A DNA stretch of 64,000 bases from Streptomyces hundungensis (GTDB lineage Bacteria; Actinomycetota; Actinomycetes; Streptomycetales; Streptomycetaceae). Shown here piece by piece: positions 27,426 through 35,700 of this stretch. A program made the position numbers and the translations under genes. Positions within the stretch are counted from its first letter, which is position 1; every line of letters starts with the position of its first letter. The notes under the pieces are model-generated. The model did no database searches, was not told the DNA's origin, and was given only the letters and a program-made list of their open reading frames with translations. The DNA lies in assembly GCF_003627815.1 (NCBI RefSeq), contig NZ_CP032698.1:496001-560000 (forward strand), given 5' to 3'.

Positions 27426-27743
27426 CCCCAGCAGCCAGGAGCGCAGTGAGTCGCCGGGCATATGGCGGTTGCTGGCGGCCATGGCGTTGCCTATCGGTGC
27501 TCTCGAAAAACCAAGCTAAGGGGGAACCGTGGCCGTGGACCCAATGCGGCGCCTGCATTCGGTAGCAGCTGGAGGTCAGGAGACAGATCGGCCCTCGTCT
27601 CTCAGAGTAATCATCTCGGCTCGGTCCATGGCGTAAGACGGTCTGGTGGCACTCATCCGGCTTTGGTACTAGTGGCCGTACGTTCTGAACCGATGGCACA
27701 AGGAAACCGGGGCCACCTGGCCGCGGCAGCCGGACCGGGGGAA

Positions 27744-28385
27744 ATGATGAGTGCTCAGAACGACGAGCCGGAGCAGGCACTTGTCCTGACGCTGTACACA
27801 AGGGTCATGGCGGAGTCGATATTCGTGGAGGAGGCGAGCGCCTGGCTGGATCACGTGGTGGCTGTCGGCGGGCACCGTACGGAGGAGAATGCCAGGCTCC
27901 TGCGGAAGATGCATCGCCATATGATCGGCTGTCAATTGGGCGTCGGCTGGTATGAGCTCGGCGCTTCCCACCCAGCATTCCAGCCGGAGCCGTTTCCTCC
28001 CGAGGCCTCCCCTGTTCCGGATGCGGTGTTGGCTGTCGTGGGGGTGACTGTCTCCGCCGCGGTTCTGCCCTTCCTTCAGTCACTCGCTTCGCAGGCGGGG
28101 CAGCAGGCCTTCGACGCGGCACGGGCGACGGCCCGCCGCGTCATCAACCGGTACGCCACTGAGGCACCTGCCATCCACCACCGCAAGAAGGTGGTCGTCG
28201 AGGAGACCGCAACAGGCCTGCGCTTCATTGTGCCGCCAGACCTTCCCGACGCGGCACTGGCTGCTCTCGCCGTCACCGACCTCGAATCCCTGGCAGCACC
28301 CACCGGCGAGGGAGTGACCACGACGATCTCCTGGAACGAAACGGCGCAGAGGTGGCAGCGAGAAGTCACTGACAGCAGAGCTTGA
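27744..28385 (+). CDS. Hypothetical protein with a central hydrophobic segment
   Basis: About 213 residues. I chose the tandem ATG at 27744/27747 after CCGGGGGAA; longer starts read into unlikely sequence. The N-terminal third is helical and charged (EEASAWLDHVVAVGGHRTEE, LLRKMHRHMIG). A hydrophobic stretch (AVLAVVGVTVSAAVLPFLQS) could be a membrane helix. The last 100 residues are an alpha/beta domain (KVVVEETATGLRFIVPPDL, GVTTTISWNETAQRWQREV). I recognise no family. The preceding 300 bases (27430-27743) show nothing I can support. Confidence 0.6.
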   Translation: MMSAQNDEPEQALVLTLYTRVMAESIFVEEASAWLDHVVAVGGHRTEENARLLRKMHRHMIGCQLGVGWYELGASHPAFQPEPFPPEASPVPDAVLAVVGVTVSAAVLPFLQSLASQAGQQAFDAARATARRVINRYATEAPAIHHRKKVVVEETATGLRFIVPPDLPDAALAALAVTDLESLAAPTGEGVTTTISWNETAQRWQREVTDSRA

Positions 28386-28480
28386 CCCCAACGTCCCAAC
28401 AGCGACCGGGAGGTTGAGGATCTAGCTGAGAAGCAGATCCGCGGCTCGACGTCAGCTAGTTGGTGGCATGATCGTCGGCC

Positions 28481-28870
28481 ATGGGTGATGACTTTGTGCA
28501 GGCTGGCCATGGTGTGCGTATGGAGTGGGGGCCGGAGGGGGCGAAACGACTCGCGCGTGAGGTGACGTGCCTGGTGGTCGTCGACGTGCTGTCGTTCACC
28601 ACGTCCGTGACCGTGGCAGTCGAGGCAGGCACGCAAGTGTTCCCCTATCGCTGGCGGGATGAGTCGGCTGTGGGCTTTGCCCAACAGGTAGATGCCGTCT
28701 TGGCGGTGGGACGAAGCGCGGCCACCCAGGCTTCGCCGTGGTCACTGTCCCCGGCCTCGCTGCGACGCGCCCCGTTTGTTCCTCGGCTTGTACTGCCGTC
28801 GCCCAACGGGTCGACGATCGCCGCCGCAGCCGGGGGCCAAACCCCCGTGGTCGCCGCCTCGTTGGCCCGA
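28481..28870 (+). pseudogene. ComB-like 2-phosphosulfolactate phosphatase family, truncated
   Basis: From ATG 28481 the frame encodes the N-terminal half of a ComB-family phosphatase: EVTCLVVVDVLSFTTSVTVA, EAGTQVFPYRWRDESAVGFA, PWSLSPASLRRAPFVPRLVL, PSPNGSTIAAAA. In full-length proteins this continues with a second domain; here it breaks off near 28860 and is followed by a recombinase-like tail in a different frame. The open frame runs on to 29050 in unrelated Pro/Ala-rich sequence. The family hydrolyses 2-phosphosulfolactate in archaeal coenzyme M synthesis; the substrate in Streptomyces is uncertain. Probably inactive. Confidence 0.75.
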
Positions 28871-28980
28871 CCCCCGTCATCGCGAAGGCACTCGGCTATC
28901 GCGACAGGACCGTCACCCGCCTGGTCACCGAAGCTGGCGGGACCTGGGGCGGATACGCCCCTGGCGGCCCCACACGCTGA
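28860..28980 (+). pseudogene. C-terminal tail of a Streptomyces recombinase/integrase-like protein
   Basis: One frame over from the ComB remnant, the sequence reads VGPTPVIAKALGYRDRTVTR, LVTEAGGTWGGYAPGGPTR and stops. Tails of the type AxALGYxxxTxxRLxxxAGGTWxxYAPGxHxR close a family of integrase-like proteins common in Streptomyces plasmid and chromosome-end regions. Only this tail remains, fused onto the broken ComB gene. Confidence 0.55.
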
Positions 28981-29194
28981 CAGGGGCGACGTGGCTGCTC
29001 CGATGAGCCAAGCACCCCACCTCATCTCGGCTGGGACCGCTACTCGCTGAGAGAGGCGCTGTAGGAGGCGGCGTCAAGGAGCTTCGCGAGGTCGCGTACG
29101 TCGGATGCCTTGATGCGCAAGAACCACCACTTCGCGCAGGGCGCGCTGTTGATCAGGTCGGGGGCGTCGACGCCTCACCCATCACCAGAGCCTC

Positions 29195-29466
29195 CGACAA
29201 GAAGTCCGCCATCAGCCGACGCTGGTCAAGAACGACCGGCTCAACCACGCCGGCTACCTCTGGGCCTTGCCTCACTCCGAGCGTCCACCGGAGCCAACGC
29301 CTACTACCGACGCCTCCGCGAACAAGGCGACTGGCGCGCCCCCGCCCAACGCAACCTCTTCAACCGCATGATCGGCCAGCTCTACCCCTGCCTCCAGAAG
29401 CGCGAACCCCTCTACGAGCGATTCGCCTTCCCAGCGCCGTCGCAGGCAGGGGTTGCGGCAGCCTGA
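29195..29466 (+). pseudogene. IS110-family transposase, C-terminal remnant
   Basis: Two frames give LVKNDRLNHAGYLWA and then LASLRASTGANAYYRRLREQ, QRNLFNRMIGQLYPCLQKRE, PLYERFAFPAP to a TGA at 29464-29466. This is the C-terminus of IS110/IS116/IS902-type transposases. A frameshift near 29270 separates the two parts. No N-terminal RuvC-like DEDD domain is nearby; an N-terminal IS110 fragment is found about 19 kb away at 48.2 kb. Confidence 0.8.
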
Positions 29467-29517
29467 CCGGCGAACACACCTTGCTTGCGGTGACGGTGAA
29501 AGCTGATCATGCGCTCA

Positions 29518-29820
29518 TGAGACCCGAGGTACAGGCGTTCGTCGCCGACGGCCCGCTCCCCGATTGGGATGCGAGCGAAGAAGAGATCGACAGGCGCGTC
29601 GCGCAACTCGAAGCGATCCCGAAGCCGGCTACGGGAGAGGAAGCCCGAGCGCTCGTCTCCTGCTTCGGCCCCGACGACTGCTACGGCGTCGCCTGGACGC
29701 TCCTGCACCTCATCGAGACCCGGCCCCCACCCCGTCCTGGCCACCGACCCCGGACCGGACGCCAACGAGTGGCACCAGCGGCTCTACCTCCGCAGCGTGA
29801 ACGGCGGACTTCTCCCTTGA
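29518..29820 (+). pseudogene. Small conserved hypothetical protein, frameshifted
   Basis: ATG 29518 starts RPEVQAFVADGPLPDWDASE, EEARALVSCFGPDDCYGVAW, TLLHLIETRPPP. At about 29725 the sense frame shifts and continues PVLATDPGPDANEWHQRLYL and RSVNGGLLP to a stop at 29820. Together they make a normal protein of about 100 residues, of a kind frequent in Streptomyces near SUKH/barstar-type genes. Function unknown. One inserted or lost base explains the break. Confidence 0.65.
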
Positions 29821-30010
29821 ACTTGGCGCCCTCGAAGCTACCCTCGACCCTCGACAGGGCTCGTCGCCGCTACGGTCCCGGCATCGCGGGGGTCACAGGA
29901 GTCGCATCAACCTTTGGGTCTCAGCGCGGGACCGCAGACATTGTCCGGCCCCAGCACTCGTACCGGTCCCGGACGTTTCAGGCCCCGGATCCACTGGCCG
30001 GAGCGGGATT

Positions 30011-30187
30011 GTGATCGTCGCGAGTGTGATCAGTCTCGGCGCGGGACCCGTCGGTGCCCTGGTGGGCGGCGCCTTTGCGTCTCTGTCCCTCGTGACGCTG
30101 GGGGTCATGTTCCTGCAAGGCATCCGAGGCGCAGACGCACTGCGACGGTCCTATCTCTTCACCTTCGGGTGGGCGAACTGGTTCTAG
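30011..30187 (+). CDS. Small membrane protein
   Basis: A 58-residue candidate starting at GTG 30011: VIVASVISLGAGPVGALVGG, AFASLSLVTLGVMFLQGIRG, ending with SYLFTFGWANWF. It has two probable membrane helices. No good ribosome site is seen, and the frame is open further upstream, so the start may be earlier or the gene may be a remnant. A strong terminator hairpin follows 13 bases after the stop, which supports expression. Confidence 0.45.
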   Translation: MIVASVISLGAGPVGALVGGAFASLSLVTLGVMFLQGIRGADALRRSYLFTFGWANWF

Positions 30188-30200
30188 CCTCCATGTGGAT

Positions 30201-30240
30201 CGCCCACCGCAGGGGGCGCACAGCTGGCCCCTGCGGTGGG
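30201..30240 (+). terminator. Terminator hairpin
   Basis: GCCCACCGCAGGGG (30201-30214) pairs perfectly with CCCCTGCGGTGGGC (30227-30240), a 14-base-pair stem with a 12-base loop, just after the small membrane-protein frame. Confidence 0.75.
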
Positions 30241-30329
30241 CGGTCACGTGATCCCATTGCTCCTGCGGATCCTGCTGGTTTCACAAGGAGGTTGGTGGGT
30301 GGCTAGAGCGCCTACGGCCTCGGCAGCGG

Positions 30330-30585
30330 CCATGTGGCCACCGCGGCGACTCCTCGGACGGCACGGTGCACGGCGGCTGGTGCGGGCCCTGCAACCACCA
30401 GTGCTTCAGCCGTGGCATGGCGGTCAGCAACGCCGACGCCACCGGCTGGCACCAGCTCGGCCTTCCCGTCGAAGGAACGATCGACCCCACACCACTACAT
30501 CTCGGGCCTTGAAGCCGACCCGGCCAACGCCCAGCACACCTACGTCGCGGTCAACGGCTTCTCCCGGAAGTGGACAGAAGGCCTC
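30330..30585 (+). pseudogene. BNR/sialidase-like beta-propeller protein fragment
   Basis: One frame gives DGTVHGGWCGPCNHQCFSRG, ATGWHQLGLPVEGTI; the next gives YISGLEADPANAQHTYVAVN, GFSRKWTEG. These match the repeat style of secreted BNR/VPS10-type propeller proteins of Streptomyces (YISGIAVDPANPxHAYVAVNGFSRRWTEG). The frame changes near 30480, and sequence after about 30585 is unrelated. Only a fragment of a protein that normally exceeds 700 residues remains. Confidence 0.6.
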
Positions 30586-30815
30586 GCTCATCGCGAACTG
30601 ATCGCTGAGTACGTACCGGGCACTGAGCAGATGGCCCGCGCCTGCATCGCCGCTGCGCGCACCGCACCGCCGCAGGCGCCACCCCCGCCGCCGACCGCGA
30701 GGCGGGTCACCAGCTGCCTCACCCGTCACGCATCAACCCCTGAAGGAATCCGTGTTCCTCATCAGGGCAAGTCTCGGCCGAGGAGGCGCCACACCCCGAG
30801 GAGCTCGCGCCTCGC

Positions 30816-31550
30816 CTACCCCTTCGCTTTGGTACCCAAGGCCGCCGCCACGTGCGCCGCCAGCTTCTTCGCGCTCGCGGCGCCATTGTCATGGCCAGCA
30901 GTCGAAAGCACCGTCACCACGGCCGTACCGCGCCGCACCGCGATCAACGTAGAGCCGTTCTGCCAGGCCGGGTCGGTGACTGTGATGGTGTACGCCTCGT
31001 CGCCGATGCCGGACGTGGTCGCACCCTTGACCTTGGCCGTCGTCTTCGTGTCCTCGTCCTTAAGGGTCGGGCAGGCGGCGACCGCCTTCTTGAGGTGGGT
31101 GAGGACCGTCGGGGCGGTCGTCCCCCTGAACACGTCGATCTCCTGCGCCATCTCGGCGGAGGTGTTCTTGTTCGCGTAGTCGTTCTGCGCGAAGGAAACG
31201 CCGGTGTCACCGGTGATCGCTATCCAGCTGGTACCCCCCAACTTGGTGCAGTCCGGCTTGGCCAGGGAGGCCGGCGCGCTGCTCGGCTCCTGATACATGG
31301 GCCCCGAGTCACGTACCCCAGACTCATCCACCGCATAGCCGGCACCGAAGAACGACGTGGGCGCGAGCGCGGCCTTCAACTGCGCTCCGGTCGCCAGGCC
31401 CATGTTGGGGTCCTTGGGGGTCACGGAAGCACTAGAGGTTGGCTTTACAGCTCCGGCGGGGGTTGAGCTGCCGCCTGAGGAACAAGCGGTCAGCGCCAGC
31501 GAGAGCGGCGCGACGGCGAGCAAAGCAGCGGTTCTCGGTACGAGACGCAT
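30816..31550 (-). CDS. Lipoprotein with PknH-like sensor domain
   Basis: A 244-residue exported lipoprotein. ATG 31550 follows GAAGGAC. The signal peptide ends in the lipobox LALTAC, with cysteine about 23 the acylation site, followed by a Ser/Gly/Thr-rich linker. The mature domain (LATGAQLKAALAPTSFFGAG; CTKLGGTSWIAITGDTGVSF; VLTHLKKAVAACPTL; IGDEAYTITVTDPAWQNGST; VVTVLSTAGHDNG) resembles the PknH extracellular sensor fold, with two cysteines (CTKL, ACPTL) likely paired. Such lipoproteins are thought to sense a surface ligand; the ligand is unknown. Monocistronic. Confidence 0.8.
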   Translation of the reverse strand: MRLVPRTAALLAVAPLSLALTACSSGGSSTPAGAVKPTSSASVTPKDPNMGLATGAQLKAALAPTSFFGAGYAVDESGVRDSGPMYQEPSSAPASLAKPDCTKLGGTSWIAITGDTGVSFAQNDYANKNTSAEMAQEIDVFRGTTAPTVLTHLKKAVAACPTLKDEDTKTTAKVKGATTSGIGDEAYTITVTDPAWQNGSTLIAVRRGTAVVTVLSTAGHDNGAASAKKLAAHVAAALGTKAKG

Positions 31551-32165
31551 GAAAGTCCTTCGTGGTGCTGAACAGATGAAGCAGTGAATTTGTTGGCGCC
31601 CTACCCATCGAAGGCAGCCTGGTAGTCCCTACGGGCCTGCTGCCCAGATGACTAGCGGGAGCACCACATGCATCCAGTCACAGGCCGGGCGAGCAGGCAC
31701 GCCAACCACCTTGTAACGGTGGTCGAGGACCGGCACAGCCCGGCCTGCGCGGAATAGATGTGCAGTTCCGAGGGTGAGGCTATAGGTCCGTGGCATCTAC
31801 GTTGGACAGGTCGCGCCCAACCCTTCGGCCACGCCCGCCCGCGGGCCAGGAAGCCATCCTCGAGAAGGTACTTCGCTCCGCCGAAGTCGGTTCGCGTCTT
31901 GTTGCAGCGGATAGCTGGAGGCAAACTCGAGGTGGCCGTCGCCTCGCGGTGCAACACCGACACCAACCGGATGCGGCTGGGGCAACCGTCATCTGCACCA
32001 ACGTATGCCACTGGTCGCACTGGCGACCGGCGTCGCCTTGGCTGGCCCCGCTGGGCTCGCCTGGCGACCCCAGCGACGGTATGGATGCAAGACCCTCACT
32101 GCAACCTGTGGCAAAGAGACCAACGTTCCCACTCAATACCCTGAGTGCAGCGTGTGGAAGACCTG
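31551..32165. other. Intergenic stretch without a supported gene
   Basis: About 615 bases with no gene I can support on either strand. Frames here give arginine- or proline-rich translations typical of antisense or non-coding high-GC DNA. The promoter of the PknH-like lipoprotein gene should be in its left part. Confidence 0.45.
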
Positions 32166-32633
32166 TCAGGGTGCGTCGTAGTACCCGGGCCGCGCCACCA
32201 AAACGGAGTCGAAATGCAGCCCCGCCTCGGGGTTTTCAGGCCGGGGGATATCCTCCCGCCCGAATACGACCATACGCCCGGGAAGAATGATGGTGCGCCC
32301 TCGATCCTCGGTTACTAGCTCGCCACGGGCGGCGAATCGTGCAATTACCTCATCGGCCAACCCTGCAAAAACATCGACGCCATCCAGCATAACTGGAGTT
32401 CCACCCAGGGGACGAAACACCTCGATAGCTTCCACTTTCCCGCCCGTCCCGAGATGAGCGGCGATTGCCATGCCATCGGAGTACGTCGCGAAACCCCGGG
32501 TCTCCAAAGTGCCGCCCTCCGTACCCAGCCGCACGAAGCCAGGAAGGGAACGGAGGGCCTCCTCTGCCTCGCCCATTGACATCCCGACGGCCACGGGCCC
32601 CACCCGGTCCGGAGGGTTGAGCTCAATCGACAT
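32166..32633 (-). CDS. Candidate immunity protein downstream of the RHS toxin gene
   Basis: A 155-residue protein. The ATG at 32633 is preceded by GGGAG at good spacing; an earlier in-frame start lacks this. The sequence (PDRVGPVAVGMSMGEAEEAL, MAIAAHLGTGGKVEAIEVFR, DGVDVFAGLADEVIARFAAR) is an alpha/beta domain without a signal peptide, so cytoplasmic. Similar short proteins are common in Streptomyces, often near secreted polymorphic toxins. It is the first gene after the RHS toxin gene, same strand, about 100 bases away, the standard place for the cognate immunity gene. I do not recognise a named immunity family, so the role rests on position. Confidence 0.65.
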   Translation of the reverse strand: MSIELNPPDRVGPVAVGMSMGEAEEALRSLPGFVRLGTEGGTLETRGFATYSDGMAIAAHLGTGGKVEAIEVFRPLGGTPVMLDGVDVFAGLADEVIARFAARGELVTEDRGRTIILPGRMVVFGREDIPRPENPEAGLHFDSVLVARPGYYDAP

Positions 32634-32736
32634 CAGTACTCCCGCGTCAGGTACAACTGGATGAACGCCACGAACTCTCCCGGGCTGACGCCACACGGAC
32701 GTCCGCCGAACACAACGCCAACCCGGGAGGGGCAGA

Positions 32737-35700
32737 CTAGCCCACCGCGCTAGGCACTGTCCTCAAGGCCTGATATACCGGATTGTTTGGCAATTGTCCA
32801 ATCATTTCTTTGATAGCGCCGTCATACTTGGCGCCGAATCTATTTCGAATGTCATTGATATCCATCTGGAGCGCCTCATCGATCCTACCATTACCCACCA
32901 GTTCCTTCTGGAGAGCCCTGAAAGCGTTGGCGGCGCGCGCTCTACCAGTCGTGTACACGGCTCGGTGATCGACGTAGTCCATCTGGATTGCCGGCGCATC
33001 ACCGTACGGCATACCAAAGTCTTCGACGCTTTGGAACGAGGGCATGTGGTTTATCTCGGTTCCTGGAACGTTTGTTGTCTTGAGTTTTCCGGTAACCGGG
33101 TCAATGTCCTTCAGGCCCTTGTACTGGCCGCCTCGATATGTGTGCCCCGGCGCTGCCCGGTCCGGGCCGCATGGATTGGCATTATGGACAAGGACATCAA
33201 TGCTCCCCGCCTTCACGTAGTACGTGTGCAGAGCCCCGATGGTGAGGTCATACGTTGTGGTGTTCGCATGGAACAGCCGCACGTCCGTGACCTCGGCCGT
33301 GCCGGTCGGGGTCTGGAGGACGTCGCCCTCGTGCAGGTCCTTCGCCTCGACGAAGGCGGCCTGGGTCTCGTCGTAGAACGGGTGGTGGAAGGTGGTCGTG
33401 AGGTGGTCGCCCTGCGCGGTCGCCTCCGAAGCCGAAGCCGGAGCCGAAGTCGGAACCGAAGACGATGTCGAGGCCGACGTGGGCTCCGGTTGCTCCGCCG
33501 CGTGGGCCGGGGCCGCCGTCGCGAACAGCGTCGCCGCGGCCGCCAGGCCCAGCGCTGCCTTGCGGGTCGCCTTGCTTCCCAGGGCCTTGGCCGAAGTCGC
33601 GGCCTTGGTCCGCGCCTTCACCGCCACGTCCACGAAGTCGTGGTCCGTCTTCGTCACGATGACCGCTGTCACCTTGTGCGCCTGCGTGCCCTTCGCGCCC
33701 GGGACCGCGTTGGCCACCGTGTCGCCGACCTTGATCTGGTCAATGGCCTTCGCGGTGCCGTTGGCCATCAGGACCTTGGTGCTGCCGGTGAAGCTGTGCG
33801 GCCCTCCGATGCGGCAGCCGCCGCCCTCGCTGCTGGATCCGGCTTCGTCCGCGTGGGCCCGTGACGATGCTGATTCCGTCGCATCCGTCGCGGCTGTTTC
33901 CTCCGCTTCGCTCGCGCCCTTGCCGAAGAGCCCGCCCACTGCCTCCATCGCCTTGGGGGCGAACTTGTTCAGGAGCTTGCCGCCGAGGGAGCCGAGGGCT
34001 CCACCGAGCGCACCAGAGACCGCGCCTGTCACCGCCGAACCCGCGAACGCCCCGACGCTGCAACTGGATCCGCCGTGTTCGGCACACTTGAAGCCTTGGT
34101 CCACCAGCGAGCCCGCGGCGCCGGCCACCGCGGCGCAGCCGATCGTGCCGACGCCGACCGTGACTGCTTCACAGCCCATGAACACTGCGGTGGACACGAC
34201 GAACGAAGTGATCGCGGCCGCATGGTGCTTGACGAAGGTCCCCGCCGTCTTGGCGGCCGCCACGGTGTTCTTGAGCGCTGCCTTGCCTATCTTGAGCGCA
34301 CCCTTGCCCGCGCTCTTCGCTAGATGGATCGCGGAGGACAGGGGGTGCTTCGCCACCTGTCTGACGGCGTGGTAGGCGGAGTGCACGATGTGCACCGCGG
34401 CTCGGACATAGGGGCGGGCCTTGCGAACGGCGTAGTGGTAGACGCGGCGCGAGAATCGGACGGTCGCGCGGTAGCCGTCGTAGAGCCGGTGCACCGTGCG
34501 GGTGGCGATGTGCCTGGCAACCTTGGTCACCGTGTGCACGACCGGTGCGACATAGGTGTTGTACGTGCTGCTCGCCCAGGAGGTGGCGGAGTTCCACCCG
34601 CTGGAGACCGACGAAGTGACCGAGTTCCAGCCGGAACTGAGGGCGTGTCCGATGGAGCCCCAGCCCCAGTGGCCGGAGGGGTCCGTGCCGTCCAGGGGGT
34701 TGTCCCCGACGTAAGCGAACGGGTTGGCCGCGGCCTCGTTCGGCATCGGGTTCAGCGAGACCGAGTCCTTGTTGAGGAAGGTTCCTGTGGCCGGGTTGTA
34801 CCACCGTGAGGCGGTGCCGACCTTGCCGGTGTCAGCCTCTGTCCAGCCGGACTGGAAGCCGAGGTGGCCGGTCATGCCGACGCCGGCCGTCACATTGCCC
34901 ATGGGGTCGTACGTCGCCGAACCGGCCAGCGCGTTGGCGCCCGCTGTGAACGTGCCGATGACGTCGTTGTGGGTGTCGGTGAGGGCCAGGACGCCCGAGC
35001 CCGGTGTGGTCCCGGTGTTGATGCCGGTCAGGCTGCCCGACGGGTCGTAGGAGTAGGTGTACTCGCCGTCGGAGGCGATGGTGTTGCCCGCGCCCGAGTA
35101 CTGGAACGTGCGCGTGGACCCGTTCGCGGTGACCGCGTCGGTGATGTTGCGTCCGGCGGCGTCCAGTGTGTAGGAGTGCGAACCGGCGGTGATCTGGTTG
35201 CCGAACGCGTCCGTGGTGTAGGTGACTTGGCCGTTGGCCGCCGAGGTGTCCGAGGTCAGGGTGCCGCGGGCCGAGTACGCGTAGGTGTGCACTCCGTCCG
35301 AGGTGACCTGGTCACGGGCGTCGTAGGTGAAGACGTTGGCTCCGACCTGGGTGCGGTTGCCCGAGGCGTCATAGCCGTACGCGGTGGTGGTGGAGCCGTT
35401 GTTCCACGAGGTGAGTCGGTCGGCCTGGTCGTAGGTGTAGGTGTTGTTGGAGGCTCCGGTTACCCCGGTGGTGTTTTTCGAGGTGAGATTGTCGTTGGGG
35501 TCATACCCGTAGGTGATCGAGGCCAGGGTTGTTGTGCCCTGCATGAGGGTGTCGCCGGTGAGGTCGTGCGAGCTGTTGTAGGTGTAGGAACGCAGCTGGC
35601 CGCTGGTCCCGTACTTGATGGACCCGACCTCGTTCAGCTTTCCGTAGGTGTAGGTCAGTGCCGTGCCGCTCGCCGCGTCGTTGAGGGTCGACAGGCGGCC

